37,284 nucleotides of DNA from NCBI GenBank assembly GCA_015662865.1, contig DQTH01000126.1, forward strand, positions 1 to 37,284, given 5' to 3'. Positions within the stretch are counted from its first letter, which is position 1, and each line of letters opens with the position of its first letter. Both the position numbers and the translations under genes were made by a program. The notes under the pieces were generated by a model that saw only the letters and a program-made list of their open reading frames with translations, was not told the DNA's origin and did no database searches. Positions 1 to 9,454 of the stretch are shown one piece after another. This DNA comes from Desulfocapsa sulfexigens (GTDB lineage Bacteria > Desulfobacterota > Desulfobulbia > Desulfobulbales > Desulfocapsaceae).

Positions 1-99
1 GATCGGATTATGTTAAAAACGGTATATTGCTAAATCAAATGGCCTATATACCCGTTTTCAAACTACAACGAGGCTTGCTTCGGGAATTGCTGATAATTT

Positions 100-858
100 A
101 TGGAATTAACAATTCCGATTCTCGTGTTACTTTTCCTGGCTGGCATACTGGCTGGTTTTATCGATTCCATAGCAGGTGGTGGAGGAATCATAACCGTTCC
201 TGCGCTGCTGGCAGTGGGCATCCCACCCCATCAGGCCCTTGCGACCAATAAACTGCAGAGTTCCTGTGGCAGTCTTACTGCGGCACTGAACTATACAAGG
301 CGTGGGCTCATGAACCCGCGCGAATTGTTCACAGGCTTCTTTTTCAGCTTCCTTGGAGCCCTGTCCGGTGCCATTGCCGTACAGTTTTTCGAAGCAGCAT
401 TTCTGGAAAACCTGATCATTGCAATGTTGATCGTGCTCTTTGCCTACACCGCTCTCTCACCAAAACTCGGTTTTAAACAACAGCCACACAAAATAGGCCA
501 TGGCCTGTTTTATACTGTTTTTGGACTGCTCATCGGTTTTTATGACGGGTTTTTCGGTCCCGGCACCGGCAGTTTCTGGACCATCTCCCTGGTGTTGCTG
601 CTGGGACTGGATCTCAAGCAGGCAACAGCCCAGACCAAGCTTTTCAATGTTACCAGTAATCTTGTTGCGCTGAGTATTTTTCTCTACTCGGGCCTGGTTC
701 TTTGGGGCGCGGGCCTTGCCATGGGAATCGGACAAATTATTGGTGCCTATTGCGGTTCCACTCTGGTGAGTAAAAGAGAAGTTCAGTTTATCAGAGTCTT
801 TTTCTTGATTGTGGTCGCAGCAACAATTATCCGGCTGGCAGTTACAAGATTCTGTTGA
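100..858 (+). CDS. TSUP/TauE-SafE family membrane permease
   Basis: 252 aa polytopic protein; glycine-rich N-terminal GFIDSIAGGGGIITVPALL and repeated G-x-YDGFFGPGTGSF half, typical of TSUP permeases. Confidence 0.85.
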   Translation: MELTIPILVLLFLAGILAGFIDSIAGGGGIITVPALLAVGIPPHQALATNKLQSSCGSLTAALNYTRRGLMNPRELFTGFFFSFLGALSGAIAVQFFEAAFLENLIIAMLIVLFAYTALSPKLGFKQQPHKIGHGLFYTVFGLLIGFYDGFFGPGTGSFWTISLVLLLGLDLKQATAQTKLFNVTSNLVALSIFLYSGLVLWGAGLAMGIGQIIGAYCGSTLVSKREVQFIRVFFLIVVAATIIRLAVTRFC

Positions 859-1013
859 TTGAGCCGCTGAGCAGTTTAGTGCCTTACTCCATATAAACAG
901 CAATAAAAAGTGAGCTTTTGTGGATTGAATTTGAAATCAAAATATTGCAAACACCCACAAGGCACTTATACCCTTTTGGGGGTGTTAGTCAGGAGAAACA
1001 GGCCGCTGAGTCT

Positions 1014-1206
1014 TATCTGATTACAGATGAAACTCAGCCGACTTCACACTGTCTAAGGCATAATGAGCTGATAAAACGCAGGAATTAAAAAATCTCAGGC
1101 TGTCATCCCCGCGAAGGCGGGGATCCAGTTTCGTATCAGAGGCCTGGATTCCCGCCTTCGCGGGAATGACCAACAAAAATGACTGAGCTTCATACATAAT
1201 CAGATA
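1014..1206. repeat. MITE-like element copy 1: ~23 bp terminal inverted repeats around a GTCATTCCCGC-type palindrome
   Basis: Left CTGATTACAGATGAAACTCAGCC (1017-1039), right GACTGAGCTTCATACATAATCAG (1181-1203), internal GTCATCCCCGCGAAGGCGGGGATCC...GGATTCCCGCCTTCGCGGGAATGAC; second copy at 26873-27015. Confidence 0.8.
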
Positions 1207-1252
1207 TGTTTATGCAGCCCTGTTTCAAGAAGAGAAGCTCTCCGGAAGGAAA

Positions 1253-2674
1253 TCAGATATAAAGTAGTGCTGCCAAAGCCTTTTCGACCATGTTTAACAA
1301 ACCGTTTGGTAAAACCCCGAAAACCAGCAGACAGACACCAAGGACAGCTGCGGTTGACTGCAGAAGTGGAGGGCAGGAAAGCGTTTTCTGTCCAGTGTTG
1401 CCGTCCGCCACCAGAGTGATTCTGATAATATTGAGATAGACAAACAGTCCGAGCAGGGAATTTAAAACACCAAAGACAACCGTCCAAAACCATCCGGCCT
1501 TCCATGCTGCAGTCAGCAGCATCAGCTTACCGGTAAATCCGGCAGTGGGGGGCAATCCAGCTAGAGAGACAAGGGCAATGGTAAAGACAACGGCCAAAAG
1601 AGGCGCACGTTGCCACAGCCCACTCAGATCTTCCAGAGGTATATCGTTTTTACCGTCTTCTGCCATGAGCACCGCAATCAGAAAAGCTGCCAGCGACATA
1701 ACAGCATACACTGCCGTATAAAAAAGAGCCGAATTCAAGCCACCTTTTGAGGCCGCCAGAATACCCAGCAGGATATAGCCTGCATGGGAAACTGCAGAAT
1801 AGGCAAGAAGGCGTTTCAGTTCTGTCTGGGTAAGGGCCATCAGGTTACCGGCAGTCATGGAAAGCACAGCCAGAAGGGCAAGGGCCGGAGCAAGAACTTC
1901 AAAATCTATGAACACACCGCCAATTCTCGCGAAAAGTGCAACGGCAGCGAGTTTCGGCAGGCTGGCTGCAAAAGCAACAACCTCTGCGGCAGCACCGGAA
2001 TACACGTCAGGTGCCCAGAAATGGAAAGGAAAGGCAGCCAGTTTGTAGAGCAGCCCAGCCATAAAAAAGATAACACCGACCAGAGTCAGTGGATCTTGGA
2101 GATGGGAAGGCAGGGCAAAAACAATATCATTTATAAAAGTTGAACCAAGGGCACCGTACAGATAGCTGATCCCGTAAATCATGAGTGCTGTGGAAACAAC
2201 ACCAAAAACCAGGTATTTGGCTGTTGCTTCAAACTGAAATCCAAGCCCCTTACGATAGGAAGTCGCGATATAAAGCGGATAAGACGAGATCTCAAGGGCA
2301 ATGAACAGGGTCAGCAGTTCCGTGGCCCCGGTCACAAGGACAAGGCCAAAAGTGGATACGGTTAAAAAGAAATAGAAATCACTGCGGACCTGACGATCGA
2401 TATCTTCCAGACGCAGAGTGATAATTATGGCCACAAGGAAAGCACCGGTAATGAACAGGGCAAAGAACCTGCTGAAAGAATCAACCTTGTAGGCACCATG
2501 TAAAAGCTCAGCATTTCCATTCATTGCAACCACAGCTGCAAGCAGTGCTGCTCCAGCCCAGCCAACGGCAAAACGGTGCATGTTCTTGTTCACATCGAAC
2601 AGGCTGCAGCCAAAGAAAAAGGCGGCAGCACATCCAAGAACGAGCTCAGGTAATATTGCTTGTAAAATAGCCAC
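1253..2674 (-). CDS. nuoN: NADH-quinone oxidoreductase subunit N-like (antiporter-like) protein
   Basis: 473 aa; proton-translocating antiporter-like subunit; last gene of nuo cluster; TELKRLLAYSAVSHAGYILLG motif. Confidence 0.9.
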   Translation of the reverse strand: MAILQAILPELVLGCAAAFFFGCSLFDVNKNMHRFAVGWAGAALLAAVVAMNGNAELLHGAYKVDSFSRFFALFITGAFLVAIIITLRLEDIDRQVRSDFYFFLTVSTFGLVLVTGATELLTLFIALEISSYPLYIATSYRKGLGFQFEATAKYLVFGVVSTALMIYGISYLYGALGSTFINDIVFALPSHLQDPLTLVGVIFFMAGLLYKLAAFPFHFWAPDVYSGAAAEVVAFAASLPKLAAVALFARIGGVFIDFEVLAPALALLAVLSMTAGNLMALTQTELKRLLAYSAVSHAGYILLGILAASKGGLNSALFYTAVYAVMSLAAFLIAVLMAEDGKNDIPLEDLSGLWQRAPLLAVVFTIALVSLAGLPPTAGFTGKLMLLTAAWKAGWFWTVVFGVLNSLLGLFVYLNIIRITLVADGNTGQKTLSCPPLLQSTAAVLGVCLLVFGVLPNGLLNMVEKALAALLYI

Positions 2675-2907
2675 TCATAACTCCTGTAAATCTGAATATC
2701 AAAAGACGTTACAATCCAACCTAAATCCTGCACTTCAAAAAATGAGAAAAAATTTCTTTATTTCAAATCAAGATGTTATTGCGATATGTGCCGACAGGTC
2801 AACTCATCGTTTGAGTGAAGTATACAAATACGTCTGCACCATTGATGCCTCGCATCTCCGACGAACTTGCCAATTGCAGAATTCAGGCTCAATTATTCCA
2901 ATAAAAA

Positions 2908-4443
2908 TCAGTTGAAAATTGAATGAACCATGGTCTGCATATGGGCTGCGATCTGAGACCCTTCCACGATCGGTAACCTGGCAATTAGTCTATCAAGTGC
3001 CGGATCCATTATCTGCAAAAGCGGTTTGGGATAAAAACCAAACACCATTACCAGTATTGCCAGGGGGGCAAGGCTGAGCCATTCTCTGAAGTTCAGATCA
3101 CGGGCCAGTGATTTATTCCCTTTGGCATCCCAGGTGAGCCGTAAAAACAGGCGGAACATGTAGGCCGCGGCAAGCAATGCGCCAGGAATCGCCCAGGCTC
3201 CAACCCGCCAGTCAAGATTAAAGGCCCCAACCAGTATAAGAAATTCACCAACAAAACTTGCAGTTCCCGGAAAAGCCAGAGAAGAGAGACTGAACAGACC
3301 AAGGAAAAAGCCAAACGCAGGCATCAGACGGCCAAGGCCTGCATTGACATCAAGCTCCCTTGAATGGCTTCGTTCATATAGCATTCCGGCCAGCAGAAAT
3401 AGACCGCCTGTGGTCAAACCGTGGTTCACCATTTGCAGCATGGCTCCCTGGTTTCCCTGTAAGGTAAGGGTAAAAATGCCCAGTGTGGCAAAGCCCATAT
3501 GGGCAACGGAACTGTAGGCAATAAGCTTTTTAATATCTGTCTGGGCAAGAGAGAGAAAGCCGCCGTAAAGAATTGCCACAATGGAAAAGAACACCATGAT
3601 CGGAGCAAGATCCACACTGGCAAGAGGGGCCAGAGCCAGATTGAATCTCAACAGGCCATAGGTTCCCATTTTGAGTAGAATTGAGGCCAGAATAACTGAA
3701 CCCGCTGTGGGTGCTTCAACATGTGCAGCAGGCAGCCATGTATGTACGGGAAACATAGGTACTTTGACTGCAAAAGCCGCAAGCAGGGCCAGAAAAAGCC
3801 AGAACTGAAACTGAGGCGTCAGGTTCAGCATCATTATGACAGGATAGCTGAAGGTATGCGCCTTTAATGACAGTGCGATGAGCGCAAGGAGCAGAAAAAT
3901 AGACCCGGCCAGGGTATAAAGCACAAACTTCACTGCAGCATATATTCTTCTAGGTCCGCCCCAGACTGCAATCATCAGAAACATGGGAACAAGCAGTGAC
4001 TCAAAGAAAAAGTAAAAGAGCATTACATCAAGTGCTGCAAATACTCCAACCATGATACCCTGTGTGAGCAGCAGGCAGGCCATGAAAGCACGAACCCTTT
4101 TGGTAATATAGGACCAGGAACAGAGTACGACAATAGGCCCGAACAGGGTGGTAAGCAGAATCATCGGTAGACTGATTCCATCAATACCCAGCAAATATGA
4201 TAAACCAACACTCTCCACCCAGGTACGCTGCTCAACAAATTGAAATCCGGATAAACCCGGATCAAAACGGGTGTAAAGAGGGACGGAAAGAATCATCACA
4301 ACCACGGTAAGAAGAAGGCTGTACAGCTTTGCCGCCCGGTCATCGGAAATAAGCGGTAAGAGCAGAGCCCCTCCTATCGGCAGGAAGATAATCGTGCTGA
4401 GCACTGAAATGCTCATGGTATTTAAATGTAATATGGATTCCAT
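2908..4443 (-). CDS. nuoM: NADH-quinone oxidoreductase subunit M
   Basis: 511 aa; FFFESLLVPMFLMIAVWGG, VPMFPVHTWLPAAHVEAPTAGSVILA motifs of NuoM. Confidence 0.93.
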   Translation of the reverse strand: MESILHLNTMSISVLSTIIFLPIGGALLLPLISDDRAAKLYSLLLTVVVMILSVPLYTRFDPGLSGFQFVEQRTWVESVGLSYLLGIDGISLPMILLTTLFGPIVVLCSWSYITKRVRAFMACLLLTQGIMVGVFAALDVMLFYFFFESLLVPMFLMIAVWGGPRRIYAAVKFVLYTLAGSIFLLLALIALSLKAHTFSYPVIMMLNLTPQFQFWLFLALLAAFAVKVPMFPVHTWLPAAHVEAPTAGSVILASILLKMGTYGLLRFNLALAPLASVDLAPIMVFFSIVAILYGGFLSLAQTDIKKLIAYSSVAHMGFATLGIFTLTLQGNQGAMLQMVNHGLTTGGLFLLAGMLYERSHSRELDVNAGLGRLMPAFGFFLGLFSLSSLAFPGTASFVGEFLILVGAFNLDWRVGAWAIPGALLAAAYMFRLFLRLTWDAKGNKSLARDLNFREWLSLAPLAILVMVFGFYPKPLLQIMDPALDRLIARLPIVEGSQIAAHMQTMVHSIFN

Positions 4444-4482
4444 TCTATCGTAACTGTTATCTCAATAAATGTTTGTCTTATT

Positions 4483-4600
4483 CCTGAATCCGTGAGCAGG
4501 GGCGGCGGGTGATTTTTCCAAATATGACATAATGCTTTACTTGTTATGCTAAATCAGCAAATTATCCTCGAAAAAATCATCCAGCCGTCACGGATTCAGG
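4483..4600. repeat. Inverted-repeat element with perfect 13 bp ends in the nuoL-like/nuoM gap
   Basis: CCTGAATCCGTGA (4483-4495) and TCACGGATTCAGG (4588-4600) are perfect reverse complements flanking ~92 bp. Confidence 0.75.
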
Positions 4601-4609
4601 TTATTTCTA

Positions 4610-6409
4610 TCAGTATAAAGCCAGGGTCACAGCAGCCAAAACAGTGGTGGCAAGGAATGTCAACATGCCTGCCAGATATTTGGACAAAGAGCCGGGCTGG
4701 GCAAAGGGCCTCAGATAACGACTTAATCTGAGAACACGATCTGCTGAGCCATCAACAAAGCCATCCACCACTTTGGTATCATGCCAGGATGACATCCTGG
4801 AACAGAAACGCAGCAGGGGCAGTGCCACAGTTTTATGCAGGTTGGTGATAAAGGTATTATCAATGGCAGCCGGAACATTGCGGCAGAAGGCCATAAATTT
4901 CACACTTCCTTTGCGGTAAAACCAGTCTATATCAAGCCCGATAAGCGCTTTAGGCTTCAACTTGCCAAGCAGGAGGAAGAACCCGAGCATGGTGAACAGC
5001 AGAATCTGGTAGGATTCCATGACATGTGCCGCCGTATATGGATGGTAATCCACCGGGTAAGGCAGCATGGAGTATAAAAAGTTCGGATTACAGCCCAGCA
5101 TGATGCAAAAATATGCAGCAATGGCCATGGCAGCCAGCATATTCCAGGGCGCTTCTGATTTCGGAGGCGTAAAGGGCGGTTCTTCCCGGTTAAACCAGAT
5201 AAAATAGGGCACCTTCAACCCGGTGTGCAGGAAAGTACCAGCCGAGGCCAGGGTGAGGAGTAGTCCTGCCCACATGAGATGATCCTGCCAGGCACCCGCA
5301 ATAACCATGGATTTTGAAACAAAGCCTGAAAAAAACGGAAAGGCGGAGATGGACAGCCCGCCAATCAGGGTGAATACAAAAGTCCACGGCATATACTTCC
5401 ACAACCCTCCGAGTTCAGAGAACTTGGACCTGCCAGTCACTGCAACCACGCTGCCCACGCCCATGAACAGGAGAGATTTGTACAGGATATGGGCATAGGC
5501 ATGGGCGCAGGCACCGTTGATTGCCATCTCGGTACCAATACCAACACCGGCAACCATATAGCCGACCTGACTGATAATGTGATAAGAGAGCAGACGACGG
5601 GTATCGTTTTCAAGTACGGCATACACAACACCATACAGGGCCATGGCCACACCCAGCGGAATCAGGATATCATATCCGGCAAAGGCTCGGGCCAAGGTGT
5701 ATACTGCGGTTTTTGTGGTATAGGCACACATGAAAACAGAACCGACTACAGTGGCACTTCCGTAAGCATCAGGCAACCAGGCGTGAAGTGGTGGAACGGC
5801 TGCGTTTAACAAAAAGCCGATCATAATAAGCCAGGCCGCAACCGGTACACCTTCCACCATGGGGCCAAAACTGAGATCGCCTGTCTTGAAGTAGAGAATA
5901 AAAATTCCTGCAAGCAGACACAGGCCACCGAAGGTATGGACAAGTACATAACGGTACCCTGCCCGCAAAGATTCTTCGGTTCCACGAAGCCAGACCAGAC
6001 AGACTGAGGTAATCATCAATCCTTCCCAGAATAAAAAGAGGCTTAGATAATCACCTGCAAAGGTGCATCCTATGGCGCTGCCAACATAACCCCAGGCTGC
6101 AACATGCTGCCAGTTGTCTTTAAGATGCATGCCGTAGAGTGAACCGATGACCGACATCAGACAGAAAATATGGGCAAAGACAAGGGACAGCCTGTCCACC
6201 CGGCCAAAGGTAATATCAACCCCTGCAATCTGCACCTGCCAGTGTGTGCCATAACTGAGCACCATAACAAGAGCAAGGGAGAGCAGAGGGACGGCTATGA
6301 TAAATACATTTCTCACCCATCCTTTAATAAATGGCAGGATACAGGCACCCAGAAAAAAGAGCAGAGCCGGGTGAAAAAAGAAACTCCCTGCGTGTAAAGA
6401 TTCTATCAT
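4610..6409 (-). CDS. Antiporter-like complex I subunit (long NuoL/MrpD-like) with C-terminal extension
   Basis: 599 aa; LHAWLPDAYGSATVVGSVFMCAYTTKTAVYTLARAF reads as MrpD-like rather than canonical NuoL; C-terminal amphipathic region and final TM. Confidence 0.85.
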   Translation of the reverse strand: MIESLHAGSFFFHPALLFFLGACILPFIKGWVRNVFIIAVPLLSLALVMVLSYGTHWQVQIAGVDITFGRVDRLSLVFAHIFCLMSVIGSLYGMHLKDNWQHVAAWGYVGSAIGCTFAGDYLSLFLFWEGLMITSVCLVWLRGTEESLRAGYRYVLVHTFGGLCLLAGIFILYFKTGDLSFGPMVEGVPVAAWLIMIGFLLNAAVPPLHAWLPDAYGSATVVGSVFMCAYTTKTAVYTLARAFAGYDILIPLGVAMALYGVVYAVLENDTRRLLSYHIISQVGYMVAGVGIGTEMAINGACAHAYAHILYKSLLFMGVGSVVAVTGRSKFSELGGLWKYMPWTFVFTLIGGLSISAFPFFSGFVSKSMVIAGAWQDHLMWAGLLLTLASAGTFLHTGLKVPYFIWFNREEPPFTPPKSEAPWNMLAAMAIAAYFCIMLGCNPNFLYSMLPYPVDYHPYTAAHVMESYQILLFTMLGFFLLLGKLKPKALIGLDIDWFYRKGSVKFMAFCRNVPAAIDNTFITNLHKTVALPLLRFCSRMSSWHDTKVVDGFVDGSADRVLRLSRYLRPFAQPGSLSKYLAGMLTFLATTVLAAVTLALY

Positions 6410-6687
6410 TTCATCTCACCTTCAGATGGTTTAGCATCATTTGCCGAGTAATAGGTGTCAGGACGGAACAGAAAAGCCGTGCCCAGCCATTTGGAGATGA
6501 TGATGATCAGGACACAGGCAATAAAACCGAAACCTGCCCAGAATCCGGGAATAATATCTCCAAGAAAATGCGGATGGTGTCTCGGAACAAAGAGATCTCC
6601 CACAATCAATCCAATGAGCACAGCAATGCAGACAATCTTCACAAAAAACATGTGACCGCGAAGCCAGGCTATAATACGAACAATCAT
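6406..6687 (-). CDS. Small membrane protein encoded between two antiporter-like subunits
   Basis: 93 aa with two predicted TM segments; stop/start overlaps with both neighbours (6406-6409, 6684-6687). Confidence 0.75.
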   Translation of the reverse strand: MIVRIIAWLRGHMFFVKIVCIAVLIGLIVGDLFVPRHHPHFLGDIIPGFWAGFGFIACVLIIIISKWLGTAFLFRPDTYYSANDAKPSEGEMK

Positions 6688-8150
6688 TGACCAATTACCC
6701 CCTGAATTAATGTGAGCAGCGGCCCTGGAAAGAAGCCAAGAAGCAAGGTAATGGCTGCAGTTACAGTAAGAGGCACCACCATGGCGGGAGCTGCTTCTGT
6801 CAGCGCGAGATCTGCTATTGCCGGTTTTTTGAAAAATGCACGGAAGACAACAGGCATAAAGTATCCGGCATTCAGTAAAGAACTGGTGAGAAGAAAGACC
6901 AGCAGCAGCACGGAATTATTCTCAAGAGCGCCAAGACCGAGGTACCATTTTGAAATAAAACCGGCGGTCCCAGGAATACCGATCATGGACAGTGCACCAA
7001 TGGTGAAAGCAGCCATGGTATAGGGCATGATTCGCCCGATCCCATCGAGCTGACTCACATATTTCTTACCTGTGGCCACAAATATGGCACCGGCACAATA
7101 AAAAAGTGTGATCTTGGAAAAGGCATGGTTTGCAATATGAATAGCTCCGCCGGTTAATCCACTTACTGATACAAGCGCAAAACCAAGAGTAATATAGGCA
7201 AGCTGGCTCACCGTGGAAAAGGCCAGCCGCGCTTTTAAATTATCATGGGTCAGCGCAATCATTGAGGCAATGAGAATTGTCGCTGATGCCAGATATGCCG
7301 TGGGCATAACAAGATGCAGAGACTGCATGAGATCCGGCCCGTACACATTATAAATAACCCTTGCCACACAGAAGACACCAACCTTAACAACGGCAACAGC
7401 GTGCAGAAGAGCAGAAACCGGAGTCGGTGCAACCATGGCTGAAGGCAGCCATGAATGCATGGGCATAAGACCTGCTTTGGCAAGGCCTGCCAGGAACAGA
7501 ATATAAAGCCCGATGAGCATGACATGGTTACTGTCTCCACTTAACAGCGGCTGCGGACCAAAATCCAGATTTCCGGTGAGGATAAAGGTCAGAACCAGAG
7601 CGGGCAGGAAAAAGAGCTTGCCGGCACCCATGAGATAGACCAGGTATTTTCTGGCACCCTGCTGTCCTTCACTGTCTTCATGGTGCATAACCAGAGGATA
7701 GGTAAAGATGGAGACAAGCTCATAGCAGAGATACAGGGTGAACAGACTTCCGGCAAAGGCAACACCGAGAGCGGAACCGAGCGTCAGAGCAAAACAGGTA
7801 TAATACCGGGTCTGGGCATGCTCATCAAGACCACGCATGTACCCGATTGAATAGAGAGTGGTGAATATCCATAAAAAGGAGGAAACCACTCCAAAAAGAA
7901 TTCCGAATCCATCCACACGGAAACTGACGCCAAAACCCGGTAGAATTTCGACCAGTTGCAGACGAATAACATTGCCGCCCATGATCGTCGGGACCATGGA
8001 CAGAACCAGAAAAAAAGTCAGAGCTGCGGCACCGATGGACACAGCTTCCCGCTTGTCCGGATCCTTTCTTAAAAAAGGAATTGCCAGAGCTGCGCCCATT
8101 GGAGTCAGGGCGGCAAGCAGGGGTATAATTGAGCTAATCGTATCTTCCAT
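6684..8150 (-). CDS. Antiporter-like complex I subunit (MrpD/HyfB/NuoL-like)
   Basis: 488 aa; MHSWLPSAMVAPTPVSALLHAVAVVKVGVFCVAR motif; directly follows nuoK. Confidence 0.87.
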   Translation of the reverse strand: MEDTISSIIPLLAALTPMGAALAIPFLRKDPDKREAVSIGAAALTFFLVLSMVPTIMGGNVIRLQLVEILPGFGVSFRVDGFGILFGVVSSFLWIFTTLYSIGYMRGLDEHAQTRYYTCFALTLGSALGVAFAGSLFTLYLCYELVSIFTYPLVMHHEDSEGQQGARKYLVYLMGAGKLFFLPALVLTFILTGNLDFGPQPLLSGDSNHVMLIGLYILFLAGLAKAGLMPMHSWLPSAMVAPTPVSALLHAVAVVKVGVFCVARVIYNVYGPDLMQSLHLVMPTAYLASATILIASMIALTHDNLKARLAFSTVSQLAYITLGFALVSVSGLTGGAIHIANHAFSKITLFYCAGAIFVATGKKYVSQLDGIGRIMPYTMAAFTIGALSMIGIPGTAGFISKWYLGLGALENNSVLLLVFLLTSSLLNAGYFMPVVFRAFFKKPAIADLALTEAAPAMVVPLTVTAAITLLLGFFPGPLLTLIQGVIGQ

Positions 8151-8479
8151 TATCCCTTAAGACGCGTCAGTTTATTAATTGAAATAGTTTTGTAATTACG
8201 GAAAACCGCAACAGCAATACCGAGGAAAAGTGCTGCCTCTGCCGCACCGATGCCAAGCAGAAACAAGGTCATGATTCTCGCGGCCAGTGGATCAACGTGG
8301 AGAAAAGTACCAAAAGCCATCACATTGATCCCAACTCCCTGGATCAGTAATTCAAGGGAAATGAGGATACCGATCAGCGTACGGCGAAACATCATGCCAT
8401 AGAGTCCAATCCCGAAAAGGAGATGGGCGATAATAATGTAAACAATAAGATTATTGGGCAGTGTATGTAGATAGTCCAC
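8150..8479 (-). CDS. nuoK: NADH-quinone oxidoreductase subunit K
   Basis: 109 aa, three TM; FGIGLYGMMFRRTLIGILISLELLIQGVGINVMAF typical NuoK. Confidence 0.93.
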   Translation of the reverse strand: MDYLHTLPNNLIVYIIIAHLLFGIGLYGMMFRRTLIGILISLELLIQGVGINVMAFGTFLHVDPLAARIMTLFLLGIGAAEAALFLGIAVAVFRNYKTISINKLTRLKG

Positions 8480-8484
8480 GTTTC

Positions 8485-8997
8485 TTAATTCCTCCGCCGA
8501 ATAAGAGCCACACTGATGGCACCGATTACAGCAACAGTCAGGAGAATGGAAATAACTTCAAAGGGCAGAAGGTATTCTCCAAGCAACATCTGTCCAATGG
8601 GCGATTCATCTATTTTCTTTGGATAGCCAACCCATTCACGCTCAGAAAGACCAAGCAGTACCGAACCCAGCATGGCAAGGGTGATAAACGGTGGGACAAA
8701 CCCACGCAGACCGGCAGGCTGCAAACCTTCTTCACCAGCCTTGCGGGTCAGGGAAAGTCCAAATGCAATGGCCACACAAACCGCACCGACATAGATCATG
8801 ATCTGCATCACGGCAAGCAGTGGGCTACCAAGGAAATAGTAGATCCCGGCAACACCAACAAGCGTCATAACCAACCCCAGAAAGCAGTGAACCAGATTCC
8901 GGGAACGAACAGCCATTATCGCACCGATGGTTATCTGCACCAGCATGGTGCCAAAGGAAAGCGCGTATATATCAAGAGCGAATCGTTCAAATGTCAT
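8485..8997 (-). CDS. nuoJ: NADH-quinone oxidoreductase subunit J
   Basis: MQIMIYVGAVCVAIAFGLSLT motif of NuoJ; position between nuoI and nuoK; ORF extends to 9027 but internal ATG at 8997 gives minimal overlap with nuoI. Confidence 0.9.
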   Translation of the reverse strand: MTFERFALDIYALSFGTMLVQITIGAIMAVRSRNLVHCFLGLVMTLVGVAGIYYFLGSPLLAVMQIMIYVGAVCVAIAFGLSLTRKAGEEGLQPAGLRGFVPPFITLAMLGSVLLGLSEREWVGYPKKIDESPIGQMLLGEYLLPFEVISILLTVAVIGAISVALIRRRN

Positions 8998-9454
8998 TAC
9001 GTTCCTCCACAAATGGTGAGGCGACATCTTTCAACAGATCCATTCCGGCAAAAGGCTGGAGCTCAAATCCGGCAAGCGCATAATCCCGGGAAAAGGTTAT
9101 TGCCACCACAGGGCAGCTTTCAACACAGAGGCCACACAGGCTGCAGGTAGTAAAATCCAGCATAAAAAATGTTGGTGACTTCTTTTTGGCACCCTCAGGT
9201 TTAGCACCTTTTACCTCAATGCAGTTTGACGGACAGGCCCTGGCGCATGCGCCGCAGGCTATACATTTTGCAAATCCGTTATCCTTGTTGGCAACCAGTT
9301 GAATATGGCCACGAAACATTAATGGTACCTGGGCAGCTTCACGGGGCCACTCAACGGTATGTCCTTTGGTGAGCATGGTGGTCATGGTCACCTTCATACC
9401 TGTCAACAGACTTGCCAGTCCGGTGGCGATATCTTTTGCGTAACTTCGATTCAT
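8987..9454 (-). CDS. nuoI: NADH-quinone oxidoreductase subunit I (2x[4Fe-4S])
   Basis: CIACGACARACPSNCIEV and CSLCGLCVESCPVVAI ferredoxin motifs. Confidence 0.92.
   Translation of the reverse strand: MNRSYAKDIATGLASLLTGMKVTMTTMLTKGHTVEWPREAAQVPLMFRGHIQLVANKDNGFAKCIACGACARACPSNCIEVKGAKPEGAKKKSPTFFMLDFTTCSLCGLCVESCPVVAITFSRDYALAGFELQPFAGMDLLKDVASPFVEERNDI

Noticed and set aside
457-903. 148 aa minus-strand ORF
   Set aside because: Shadow ORF antisense to the TSUP permease with no recognisable motif
950-986. AACACCC...GGGTGTT as a terminator for the first permease
   Set aside because: Short stem, long loop and no U-tract; support too weak
1075-1175. GTCATTCCCGC palindromes as a CRISPR array
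   Set aside because: Copies are dispersed over tens of kb, palindromic and not regularly spaced with unique spacers; no cas genes
2675-2907. Possible extra gene in the 233 bp nuoM-nuoN gap
   Set aside because: The overlapping 111 aa plus-strand ORF has no motif and is opposite to the operon; no minus-strand ORF fills the gap
8461-9150. 229 aa plus-strand ORF
   Set aside because: Antisense to nuoJ/nuoI, low-complexity polar composition, no motif; the nuo genes on the other strand explain this region
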